A DNA stretch of 64,000 nt, from contig NZ_JAENII010000007.1 in the NCBI RefSeq assembly GCF_016595525.1, positions 124,001 through 188,000 of the forward strand, written 5' to 3'. The translations under genes were made by a program, and so were the position numbers. Origin of the DNA: Haloferula rosea (GTDB taxonomy: Bacteria > Verrucomicrobiota > Verrucomicrobiia > Verrucomicrobiales > Akkermansiaceae). Below are positions 54,613-62,843 of the stretch, in pieces. Numbering within the stretch: the first letter of the stretch is position 1; every line of letters starts with the position of its first letter. The notes beneath the pieces are model-generated. The model had not been told where the DNA came from. It worked only from the letters and a program-made list of their open reading frames with translations, and did no database searches.

Positions 54613-55743
54613 TCAGGCGGGAACGAAATACATCACGGTCTCGGTCCAACCCTCGGTGTAATGCCGGAGATACAGTTTGTAGTCCGGACGGATGCCGAGG
54701 ATGTAGTCCTTCAGCACCCTGAAGTCGGATGGATGGTGGTAAACGGCGATGGCCAACTTCGGATGATCTTCCGCGATATGACGGCGGCACCCGGTCAGGG
54801 CATTGATCTCCCATCCCTCGATGTCCATCTTCACGAAGCTCACCTTCGCCTCAACACGTTCGTCAATCGTTGTTGCCTGCACCTCTTCCGTTCCGCTGTC
54901 GGAAACCGCACTCGCTGAGCCGGAATCGGCATCGAAGCACATGGTGCCCGATTTGTCTGAGGCGATCTCCTTCACGTAGTTGATGTTACTCAAACCAGTC
55001 AAACGCTCCTTTGCCTTCTTCAGGTTCGTCTCGGATGGCTCGAAGAAGTAAACACTGTCATATTCAGGGCACCGCTTGCAGAATTCCTCGGTCGTATCGC
55101 CATCAAAGCCGCCGCAATCGACGAAGACCTCGCCCGCGCCAAGACCGAGGAAGTCCTCAAAGTACTGTTCCTTCGGCCGATAGGTCTGGCTTTCAAGATG
55201 GGACTGGTCACAAGTGAGGCGAAATCCAAGAACCTGATCAAGAACCGCCTTGGACTCCTCATCGGCAAGCGAGTTCCGAAGCTCCTGCCAACTCTCCAGG
55301 TACTCGGCGACGTCCACCCGGGTATCCGCCGAAAAGCCGGGAACCTCGACCGCATCCGGCAACACTTGCAAAAAATCACCATAGGAAAGGACCGCCCGAA
55401 CACCGAGTTCCTTCGCACGCGCCAAGGCGAGGTTGTTGCGGGCCATGAGAACACAGTTCACGACTATCGACTCCTTCGGGACGTCCTCGCCACGAACCAC
55501 CGGCTTTCCTTGCCACTCGGCATCGGAGCAAAAATCATCGATCACGCCAGCGACTCCCGGCAACCCGATCAGCGCCTGGGAGTGCTCGTTCCTTCCCAGC
55601 AGATACGTGGGGCCCACGTCTGCAGAGCCTGCGTGAACCTGCTCGACAAGTTGGCGTGTCTCCGGATCAACTTCCCGGATCTTCAATCCCAGCAACCCGT
55701 CTTTCGGGGGTGTGGCGGCGTTGGCATGACGATTCTCACTCAT
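54613..55743 (-). CDS. PglD-N-like domain fused to FkbM methyltransferase
   Basis: The 376-residue protein has two parts. Residues 30-130 resemble the N-terminal Rossmann-like domain of PglD acetyltransferases (TYLLGRNEHSQALIGLPGVA, VIDDFCSDAEWQGKPVVRG, SIVVNCVLMARNNLALA). From about residue 195 an FkbM methyltransferase domain follows, with EVFVDCGGFDGDTTEEF (SAM loop), YFFEPSETNLKKAKERL and SFVKMDIEGWEINALTG (KMDIEGWE signature). The hexapeptide helix of PglD is absent. It probably methylates a nucleotide sugar recognised by the N-terminal part; that is inference. It follows a Gfo/Idh/MocA gene by 29 bp. Confidence 0.78.
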   Translation of the reverse strand: MSENRHANAATPPKDGLLGLKIREVDPETRQLVEQVHAGSADVGPTYLLGRNEHSQALIGLPGVAGVIDDFCSDAEWQGKPVVRGEDVPKESIVVNCVLMARNNLALARAKELGVRAVLSYGDFLQVLPDAVEVPGFSADTRVDVAEYLESWQELRNSLADEESKAVLDQVLGFRLTCDQSHLESQTYRPKEQYFEDFLGLGAGEVFVDCGGFDGDTTEEFCKRCPEYDSVYFFEPSETNLKKAKERLTGLSNINYVKEIASDKSGTMCFDADSGSASAVSDSGTEEVQATTIDERVEAKVSFVKMDIEGWEINALTGCRRHIAEDHPKLAIAVYHHPSDFRVLKDYILGIRPDYKLYLRHYTEGWTETVMYFVPA

Positions 55744-55772
55744 ATGATTTGATGGATTCTGTTGGGAGGTTG

Positions 55773-56900
55773 CTATTGAACCTTCTCCCAATTGCTTGAC
55801 TTGGATGATCTGACAAGGGCTTCGAGGAACTTCAGACCTTCGATCGACAGGTCGGCACCAAAGACCTCGCGTGAAGCGCCTGACCCACCTTGCTTGTGAT
55901 CGTGAACCGAGTCAGCGAGGTCCCGGTAGAGATTGGCAAATGCCTCGATGAAGCCAGCCGGATGACCTGCTTTGAATCGGGTATACCGCTGCTCGGAAGC
56001 CACACTCACCGATGAGGCGCGATCCAACTTGACGCGACGGCCGTCCGCATAGGCAACCTCCAGTTCTTCCGGGTTCGCTTGAAACCACTCGGCCGACGCC
56101 TTGCTGCCGTAAAGCCGCAATCTCAGTCCATTCCGATGACCAAGCGCACACTTGCTGAACCACATCTGGCCCTGCACCTTCTCCGTGTAGCGGCAGAGGC
56201 AATTCACGTTGTCGACGACATCAAACCACCCACGACTGGCTTGATCGGCCACAACCTCCAACGGGGTAAACCCTGTCAGGTAGTGGATGAGCTCGTGAAG
56301 GTGCACCGCGAGATCAAGGTGCAGAATCGGCATGGGCCCGTCCTTCAGGCGCCATTGCTGCGGACACGGCTTGTTTCCATCGGCATCGGTCCGAAGGTAA
56401 CCCTCCTGCGGCATCTCCGCCTGAAAGTGAAGGATCTCACCGAGCTCACCTTGATCAATCATGCGGCGGAGTTCGCGGACCATCGGGTAACCGGAATAAT
56501 TGTAGATCACGGCGAGGTATCCCTGACTCGCCTCACAGGCCTGACGGAGTTCTTCAGCTTCACCACTCGTCAATGCCATCGCCTTCTCACAGATCACCCG
56601 CATCCCGGCATTGAGGCACTGGAGGATCATTTCGTGGTGCAGGGGCGTCGGGGTCAGGATCACGACGGCATCGAGCGCATCTCCTTCTTTCTCGAGCATT
56701 TCGCCCAGACTTCCGTAGGTCCGGTCTTCTGCCACTCCGTAGGTCTCCCCCGCCTTTTTGTTGGCTTCAGCGTGCGTGCTGAAGGCGCCGGCCTTGAGCG
56801 ACCAAAGATTGTCCATCCTCGAAGCGCAGTAGTGCGCATATCCGACTGCTGAATCCGGTGCTCCACCGACAAATCCAAGGTTCAATGGCAAATTCGACAT
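55773..56900 (-). CDS. Gfo/Idh/MocA-family oxidoreductase with EKA variant
   Basis: The 375-residue protein has a variant Rossmann motif (LGFVGGAPDSAVGYAHY) and a family signature altered from EKP to EKA in MRVICEKAMALTSGE; the lysine is kept. YNYSGYPMVRELRRMIDQGELG and GHPAGFIEAFANLYRDLA make it a paralogue of the catabolic-operon enzyme at 6049-7209. It is probably an NAD(P)-dependent sugar-nucleotide or sugar dehydrogenase in glycan synthesis. It lies between an ATP-grasp gene (19 bp away) and the PglD-N/FkbM gene. I chose ATG 56900, since the frame to 56993 would run into the ATP-grasp gene. Confidence 0.88.
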   Translation of the reverse strand: MSNLPLNLGFVGGAPDSAVGYAHYCASRMDNLWSLKAGAFSTHAEANKKAGETYGVAEDRTYGSLGEMLEKEGDALDAVVILTPTPLHHEMILQCLNAGMRVICEKAMALTSGEAEELRQACEASQGYLAVIYNYSGYPMVRELRRMIDQGELGEILHFQAEMPQEGYLRTDADGNKPCPQQWRLKDGPMPILHLDLAVHLHELIHYLTGFTPLEVVADQASRGWFDVVDNVNCLCRYTEKVQGQMWFSKCALGHRNGLRLRLYGSKASAEWFQANPEELEVAYADGRRVKLDRASSVSVASEQRYTRFKAGHPAGFIEAFANLYRDLADSVHDHKQGGSGASREVFGADLSIEGLKFLEALVRSSKSSNWEKVQ

Positions 56901-56919
56901 AACGATCTCCTGGGGCTTC

Positions 56920-58068
56920 TCAGGCGAGGTCATAGAGGTCACCGGAAAGCAATTGCTGGTATTGAGCATGCTGCTCGTCCGCCGACGATGCACGTAAAAA
57001 GAAAATCGCGGCTCGCCCTGCCGGACTCGGCTGGAGGAAATCGCCGGAGGAAGCCAGCGGCACCATCAGCTTGAGTTCGACCGGATGCCGGAATTCAAGC
57101 CCCCACAAGGACATACCCCCGGGCGAGGTGACCGTGTGGCGGATGATCCATTCCTCCGCCGCTGACGAATCCGCAGCCACGGGCAGGCACCCAAGAAAGC
57201 CAGACGCATAGTTCGCGGCATACGGCTGACCGTTAGAAAATTCGATCAAGAGCGAATAGAGATCACCGGGACAGCGGCGGGTCACCTCGATGATCCAGTA
57301 ACGATCCCCGCTGACGATGAACTGGGAATGGACCAGACCATCCACCAGTTGCAGCGATGCGGCGAGTGTCTCCACGTTCTTCCGCAGGGCCGCGCCCATG
57401 CTTTCGGGAAAATCCGGATCCACGCGACTCGTATCCACCGCGAACGCATTGGCGGTGCAGTCCTCCTGCACAAAGACATCCGTGACCACCTGACCGGCCA
57501 CCACAAACGCCGAGTGACTGAAGAGTTGGCCCTCAACAAACTCCTCAATGATCGAACCGGCAGTCGGAGAGGCCACATCGGCGGCTGCCACGGCCTTGGC
57601 AAGCTTTTCGGGAGTCACGTCCCGGACAACCTCAATCCCCTTGCCGCTGAAGGAGTCGACCGGCTTCACGATCACGGCATCAGCCACCTCGGCCTGCTCA
57701 CGCGTGAGCACTGCCGGCACGGGCAGCCCGATTCCACGGGCGACCTCCCGAAATTCATGCTTCTCATTGATCACCCGAGTGGTCTCCGGCGAATCGAGCC
57801 CCTTGAAACGCCCGTCGTTGATTTCCGCACACACCTTGTAGGACAAGTCGGTGCAGCCGGGCACCAGAAAATCGAAGCCCATGGAGTCCACGAACCTGCT
57901 CAAGGCCTCCGTATCCGAGTAGTCGAGTTGCTCGTAGTGCTCCGCAAGCTTCGCCAGCGGCTCATTCGGCTTCCCGCCCACGACCCAAACTTCATGCCCG
58001 AGCGCACACAGCTCACGGTAGACCGGATAGGTGGCGCGGTTGGTATCAACTAGAAGCGTGCGGGGCAT
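56920..58068 (-). CDS. ATP-grasp domain protein
   Basis: The 382-residue protein begins with a Rossmann-like pre-ATP-grasp domain (TLLVDTNRATYPVYRELCAL, EVWVVGGKPNEPL, DFLVPGCTDLSYKVC). An ATP-grasp fold of the carbamoyl-phosphate-synthase-like class follows, with ADAVIVKPVDSFSGKGIEVV (lysine and glycine-rich loop), SIIEEFVEGQLFSHSAFVV, and YWIIEVTRRCPGDLYSLLIE (metal site E...R). Such enzymes ligate an amino or carboxyl group through an acyl phosphate. In glycan loci they may add amino acids to uronic acids or aminosugars. It heads the four-gene minus-strand operon to 53684. I chose ATG 58068. Confidence 0.85.
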   Translation of the reverse strand: MPRTLLVDTNRATYPVYRELCALGHEVWVVGGKPNEPLAKLAEHYEQLDYSDTEALSRFVDSMGFDFLVPGCTDLSYKVCAEINDGRFKGLDSPETTRVINEKHEFREVARGIGLPVPAVLTREQAEVADAVIVKPVDSFSGKGIEVVRDVTPEKLAKAVAAADVASPTAGSIIEEFVEGQLFSHSAFVVAGQVVTDVFVQEDCTANAFAVDTSRVDPDFPESMGAALRKNVETLAASLQLVDGLVHSQFIVSGDRYWIIEVTRRCPGDLYSLLIEFSNGQPYAANYASGFLGCLPVAADSSAAEEWIIRHTVTSPGGMSLWGLEFRHPVELKLMVPLASSGDFLQPSPAGRAAIFFLRASSADEQHAQYQQLLSGDLYDLA

Positions 58069-58457
58069 GGAAGAAGATGGCCGGTTCGGCCTTGACGCCC
58101 CGGTGGCAGGACGATTCCCGGCTCCGAAACGCCGGAGATTTCTTGGCACCCTGTCCGCTACTCTGACAAGGGTAAAACGGGCTCAAACCAGCCGCTCCCA
58201 CGCAGATCCCGCTATCCCCGGCGGGTCTCCGGCTTGCAGCACTGCCCACCCCTCCAGACCACAACCGGGCCCGTATAGGAGAGCGTGCCGCTGACACACC
58301 TTCGCTGCCCGTCATCTCTGACCCGCCGAAGCCATGCCCGCCTATCCGCTTTACTCTCGCCGGGAATTTGCAAACGGTCGGCCCCATTCCGAAGCGGATC
58401 CGAGCGACCTGAAAGCCGCACCGCCCCCTTTCCAAGATCCTGAATCATCGACCCTTC
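58069..58457. other. Divergent intergenic region in the glycan island
   Basis: About 390 bp lie between the ATP-grasp gene and the GNT-I-like gene. Short frames exist but none is convincing as a gene. The region probably holds promoters for both operons. I could not identify a reliable -35/-10 pair or a hairpin. Confidence 0.5.
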
Positions 58458-59360
58458 ATGGCCCTCGCTCCGATCTTCATGACCACCTACCGGAGGCTCG
58501 ATCACCTCAAGAAGTCGCTGGAATCGCTCGCACGGAATCCACTGGCCTCAGAGAGCACGATCTACCTCACCTCGGATGGTCCGCTACCGGAACATAAGAA
58601 GGAGGTGTTCGCCGTCCGGAATTACCTCGAGAATCTGGAGGGTTTCGGCCGTGTGGAGCTCCACTTTTTCGACCAGAACCACCGGGGACAACTTTGGGAT
58701 CTGCGCAGGGAAGTCAGCGAGAAGCACGGCCGCTTTATCTTTCTGGAGGAAGACTGTGTGACAGCTCCCGGATTCCTCGGTTTTCTCAATGCCTCACTGG
58801 TTCGATGGAAGGATGATCCGGCGGTGTTCGGGATTGTGGCCTTCACCCCACCGCTACCGGAATTGGCGGGCCCGGAAATGAGGGCATTCCGCGTCCCTTG
58901 CGCCAATGTTTGGGGTTTCGGCACCTGGGAGAGGAATGACAGGATCATCCGCAAAACGATGCCCAAGAGCGAGGTATCCAAGACGCTGCGGTCCCATAAG
59001 ATGCGCGCAAAGGCCTTCGAATCGCTGGGAGCTCCGTTTCTCGGCATGCTCGGCAAGGCCGCGAGAGGCCAGTATTTCGGTTATGATATCATGGCCAACT
59101 ACGAGATCATCCAGCGGGACATGGTCTGCATCTACCCGAGCCAATCACTCATCAGGAACACCGGCTTCGACGGAACGGGCGAACACTGCGGCACCAGCGA
59201 CAACTACGATGTCCAGCTCTACGACCAGCCCCGCGAACGCTGGGACGACCTCAAGGAAGTGACAAGCAAGGAGGTGAATCGAGCCTTCGGGCGTTTCCAT
59301 GGCACCAGCGCCAGAAATCGTTGGCGGTTCTACTCGCGGTGGCTGCGTGGAAAACTCTAG
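58458..59360 (+). CDS. GT-A glycosyltransferase, GNT-I-like
   Basis: The 300-residue protein has a GT-A start, APIFMTTYRRLDHLKKSLES, followed by TIYLTSDGPLPEHKKEVFAV, a FFDQNHRGQLWDL segment, and FIFLEEDCVTAPGFLGFLNA, where EED takes the place of the D-x-D/E-D-D metal motif. The order and the metal-site surroundings resemble GNT-I (GT13) as much as ordinary GT2. CANVWGFGTWER and NTGFDGTGEHCGTSDNYD follow. It probably adds a sugar to a surface glycan from a nucleotide-sugar donor. It is the first of four plus-strand genes ending at 62843, 69 bp before the sulfotransferase. Confidence 0.72.
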   Translation: MALAPIFMTTYRRLDHLKKSLESLARNPLASESTIYLTSDGPLPEHKKEVFAVRNYLENLEGFGRVELHFFDQNHRGQLWDLRREVSEKHGRFIFLEEDCVTAPGFLGFLNASLVRWKDDPAVFGIVAFTPPLPELAGPEMRAFRVPCANVWGFGTWERNDRIIRKTMPKSEVSKTLRSHKMRAKAFESLGAPFLGMLGKAARGQYFGYDIMANYEIIQRDMVCIYPSQSLIRNTGFDGTGEHCGTSDNYDVQLYDQPRERWDDLKEVTSKEVNRAFGRFHGTSARNRWRFYSRWLRGKL

Positions 59361-59429
59361 CCGAAGACCAGCTCCCCCACCCGGGCTTTCCCATTGACAG
59401 TCTGAAACGCCGGGAAGCAAGTTCGGCGG

Positions 59430-60080
59430 GTGAAATCAGTGTTGAGGCGAGTCTTTCGCAAACGCCAGAAGGTGTTCGTTGTCGGTCAAAACAAGACCGG
59501 AACCACCACCATGGCCATGGCGCTCCGGGCACTCGGCTACAAGGTGGGCGATCAAGTCGCTGCCGAGCTCCTCTTCGACGACTGGAACGAGGGCCGGTTC
59601 GACCGGATCATTGATCTCTGTAGGGAAGCCGACGCATTTCAAGACATCCCCTTCTCCCTGGACCGGACCTTTGTCGAAATGGACAAGGCGTTTCCCGGAT
59701 CAAAATTCGTGCTCACGGTCAGAGACAGTCCCGAGGACTGGTTCGAGTCCCTGACTCGCTTCCACACCAAGATCATGGGTTGCGATGGCCTCCCAACGGC
59801 GAAGGACATGGCCGATTTCAATTATCGTGCCGAAGGCTGGTTTCTCAAGGCTCATCTCGCCATCCTCAAGATCAACGAAGAGCAGATCTATGATCGCGAC
59901 ATCTACCTCGCACACTACAACGCCTACAACCAGAAGGTCATCGATTACTTCAGGGATCGTCCCGACGACTTCATGCTCCTGAACGTGGGCGATGATGACG
60001 CAGCGGAACGCCTGTGCAATTTCCTCGGCAGGCCCGGGAAGCTGCAGGCAATGCCTCACGAAAACCAGAGCAAGCAGTAG
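59430..60080 (+). CDS. Sulfotransferase-like protein, second type
   Basis: The 216-residue protein starts at GTG with KVFVVGQNKTGTTTMAMALR, a sulfotransferase 5' PAPS loop of the K-T-G-T-T-(S/T)-L/M type, and KFVLTVRDSPEDWFESLTRF as the 3'-phosphate region (VRD-x-x-x-D-W, typical of the sulfotransferase family 4 group). A C-terminal PDDFMLLNVGDDDAAERLCNFLG ends it. It is not closely similar to the sulfotransferase at 41656. It probably sulfates a glycan, though the family also contains proteins of unknown activity. It sits between the GNT-I-like gene and SGNH/MBOAT pair 3. Confidence 0.78.
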   Translation: MKSVLRRVFRKRQKVFVVGQNKTGTTTMAMALRALGYKVGDQVAAELLFDDWNEGRFDRIIDLCREADAFQDIPFSLDRTFVEMDKAFPGSKFVLTVRDSPEDWFESLTRFHTKIMGCDGLPTAKDMADFNYRAEGWFLKAHLAILKINEEQIYDRDIYLAHYNAYNQKVIDYFRDRPDDFMLLNVGDDDAAERLCNFLGRPGKLQAMPHENQSKQ

Positions 60081-60101
60081 TTCCTTTCCGTCCCATCCGC
60101 C

Positions 60102-61310
60102 ATGCCTTCCGTTCGACGACACACTTGGGTGCTGCTGGGCGGAATTGTGGCCTTCATGCTGGCCACCGCGTTCATCAACAGCTGGGTCAACCCACTCCGG
60201 GTCATCCCCTCACCCTGGAGCGATCCGAGCTTCGAACCTTACCGGGACATCAGCTCGCAGATCAGGACGGGGAAGGCAGGGCTGGTGCGCAGCCACGATC
60301 AGGTCGACGTCGCATTTCTCGGATCATCCCGTGTCGAGAATGGCTTCGATCCGGAAATGCAGGAATGGAATAACCTGGAAGTGCTGAACCTTGGCTGCAG
60401 CGGAGGTTACATCTACGAGACCCGTGGTATTGCTGATTACCTGCTTGAACGAAACAGCCCCTCCATCCTGTTTTGCGGCATCGACCCAGGCGACCTCTCC
60501 CGCCCCATGGACAGCCGGGACAAGAGCGACTTCTATGCCTCCCCCTTTGCCCGGAACGGCGACACCATCGATCGCGAACTCCGCTACCTGCTCGGTGTTT
60601 CCTCGCTCGAGAACTCCCTTGAAACCATCAACCGCCGAGCGAAGGACCGTCGATCACCCTACACGCCGCGCGGACTCCGAGGCGTGGACGAGGGGATCGA
60701 CCAAGGTAGCCAGCTTGGATTCATCCGCCGTCAACTGATCGGCAATGCATTCAGTCAGGAAGGCACGACGGCGAACACCAAGATCGTCCCCGACAAGATC
60801 GAGGCGCTTCGCGATCTCATGATCAAAGCACGGACTTCAGGCGCCCGGCTCATCATCTTCTTCCACCCCCAGCATGCGATCATGCTCGCAAGCCTCGAAG
60901 ACCAGGATGACCCGCCGGTCTTCTTCGCCAATGAACGCGCGGTGCTGATTGATCTGGTCGATCAGGTGAATCGGGAAGAGTCGGCGGGGCCGCCGGTCGA
61001 GCTCTGGGACTTCTTCGATTTCCACCCCATCAACTGCGAAGCCCTGCCCCTCGGAGACACGTCGCGAATGACATTCTGGGACGATCTCGGACACTTCTCG
61101 GTCCCCGTAGGAAACGCCATGCAGGCGAGAATGATGGGGTGGCCGGTCGAACTCGAGGGCGCCGAAGACTACGGCACTCCGCTGAGCAAGGAAACCCTCC
61201 CACAAAGAGAGGCGGAAGTAAGGGAAGGATATCGGGCCTACCTCGAAGGTCCACGACGTGGCGACGTCCTCTGGAAGGAAGAACTGATCAACCGCAAGTC
61301 GGGACCCTGA
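60102..61310 (+). CDS. Membrane-anchored SGNH-like protein, pair 3
   Basis: The 402-residue protein has a membrane anchor (VLLGGIVAFMLATAFI), then INSWVNPLRVIPSPW, the nucleophile motif VAFLGSSRVENGFDP (GSS residues 74-76), LGCSGGYIYETRG, GIDPGD and D-x-x-H in DLGHFSVPVGNAMQ near residue 331. It is clearly closer to the pair 1 protein (42703) than to pair 2. It is predicted to be the periplasmic O-acyl transferase or esterase that works with the MBOAT encoded 6 bp downstream. It starts 21 bp after the sulfotransferase stop, so sulfation and acylation genes share an operon. Confidence 0.74.
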   Translation: MPSVRRHTWVLLGGIVAFMLATAFINSWVNPLRVIPSPWSDPSFEPYRDISSQIRTGKAGLVRSHDQVDVAFLGSSRVENGFDPEMQEWNNLEVLNLGCSGGYIYETRGIADYLLERNSPSILFCGIDPGDLSRPMDSRDKSDFYASPFARNGDTIDRELRYLLGVSSLENSLETINRRAKDRRSPYTPRGLRGVDEGIDQGSQLGFIRRQLIGNAFSQEGTTANTKIVPDKIEALRDLMIKARTSGARLIIFFHPQHAIMLASLEDQDDPPVFFANERAVLIDLVDQVNREESAGPPVELWDFFDFHPINCEALPLGDTSRMTFWDDLGHFSVPVGNAMQARMMGWPVELEGAEDYGTPLSKETLPQREAEVREGYRAYLEGPRRGDVLWKEELINRKSGP

Positions 61311-61316
61311 GATGCG

Positions 61317-62843
61317 ATGATCTTCAATTCCTATCTCTACCTGCTCCTCTTCCTCCCCGTCGTCGTGCTTGGATTCCAAGCCCTTCGAACGGCTCCATTC
61401 CGGGTATCCATCGGCTTCCTCGTGCTGATGAGTTTCATCTACTACGCATGGTGGAGACCGGAGGACCTCTGGGTGATCGGTGCATCGTGCTTGGTGAATT
61501 TCTTCCTTGGGCGCGGGATCGCCCGAGGCCGGGCCAAACCTTCGGGCTACGGTTTGCTCGTCGTGGGCCTCGTGATCAATCTGGGGCTTCTAGGATGGTT
61601 CAAGTATGCCGGACTGTTCGACAAGACCCTGCTCGCTCTCACCGGCAGTGGACTGGGACTCCCCGACATCGTTCTTCCGCTGGGCATTTCCTTCTTCACC
61701 TTCCAACAGGTCGCCTACCTCGTGGACTCATGGCGCGGTGAGGCGGAGGAATACCACATCACGGACTACCTGCTCTTCGTCACGTTCTTCCCTCAGTTGA
61801 TCGCCGGCCCCATCGTCCACCACAAGGAGATGTTGCCCCAGTTCCAGCAACAGAAGGGTCGCGGACTTGAAGCAATCAATCTTTCCATCGGCGTCACGAT
61901 CATCGCCATCGGACTCTTCAAGAAGGTGGTGCTGGCCGACAACTTCGCGCGGGTCGCCGGCCCCATCTTCGATCTCGCCGCAGCCGAGGGAGCCCGTGAC
62001 CTGACGATCGGCGAGGCGTGGGCTGGCACCCTTGCCTACACCCTGCAGATCTACTTCGATTTCTCAGGCTACTCGGACATTGCGATCGGGTCCGCCCGCC
62101 TCTTCGGCATCCGCCTCCCGCTCAACTTCGCCTCGCCTTACAAGGCGACTTCAGTGGTCGACTTCTGGCGTCGCTGGCACATGACTCTTTCGCGGTTCCT
62201 TCGCGACTACCTCTACATCCCCCTCGGCGGCAGTCGGTGCGGGAAAACGCGTCGGTACATCAACCTGATGCTCACGATGCTCCTTGGCGGCTTCTGGCAC
62301 GGCGCTGGATGGACCTTCATCCTCTGGGGCCTGCTCCATGGCAGCTACCTCTGTGCGAACCACGCATGGTTCCACGTTCGCAAGAAACTGGATTGGAAAC
62401 CGATGCCCAAACCCATCGCGATCGGGCTCACCTTCTTTGCCGTCGCGCTCGCCTGGATTCCCTTCCGTTCGGGCAACTACGAGCTCGGCCCCGAGGGGTC
62501 CACCACTGCGGCACTCTCGTCGACGTGGTCGATTCTCGAGACCATGTTCGGAGCTCAAGGATTCACCTTCTGGCCACCCGACGCCGCGGTGGTCGTCAAG
62601 GACTCCAAGGCCATCCGGCCGATCCTTGCCGGACTCATCGTCGTGTTCCTGCTTCCCAGCACCCAGGAGTTCATGCGCCGATACACTCCCGCCATCGGGC
62701 TCAGAAAACCCTCCAAGGATGGGCCACGACGCAGCTGGCAATGGCGCCCGACGGTGCCGTGGGCCCTTTTCAGCCTCGCGATGCTCTACCTCGTCGGTCG
62801 AGAGTTCGACCAACTCAGCGAGTTCATCTACTTCCAGTTCTAA
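61317..62843 (+). CDS. MBOAT-family O-acyltransferase, pair 3
   Basis: The 508-residue MBOAT starts MIFNSYLYLLLFLPVVVLGF and carries ISFFTFQQVAYLVDSWRGE, FFPQLIAGPIVHHKEMLPQF, WRRWHMTLSRFLRDYLYI and GFWHGAGWTF with the invariant His at 328. Length and histidine position equal those of pair 1, so these two look like recent duplicates. Its stop (62841-62843) overlaps the stop of the convergent mnmA gene by three bases. It is the last gene of the island. Confidence 0.93.
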   Translation: MIFNSYLYLLLFLPVVVLGFQALRTAPFRVSIGFLVLMSFIYYAWWRPEDLWVIGASCLVNFFLGRGIARGRAKPSGYGLLVVGLVINLGLLGWFKYAGLFDKTLLALTGSGLGLPDIVLPLGISFFTFQQVAYLVDSWRGEAEEYHITDYLLFVTFFPQLIAGPIVHHKEMLPQFQQQKGRGLEAINLSIGVTIIAIGLFKKVVLADNFARVAGPIFDLAAAEGARDLTIGEAWAGTLAYTLQIYFDFSGYSDIAIGSARLFGIRLPLNFASPYKATSVVDFWRRWHMTLSRFLRDYLYIPLGGSRCGKTRRYINLMLTMLLGGFWHGAGWTFILWGLLHGSYLCANHAWFHVRKKLDWKPMPKPIAIGLTFFAVALAWIPFRSGNYELGPEGSTTAALSSTWSILETMFGAQGFTFWPPDAAVVVKDSKAIRPILAGLIVVFLLPSTQEFMRRYTPAIGLRKPSKDGPRRSWQWRPTVPWALFSLAMLYLVGREFDQLSEFIYFQF

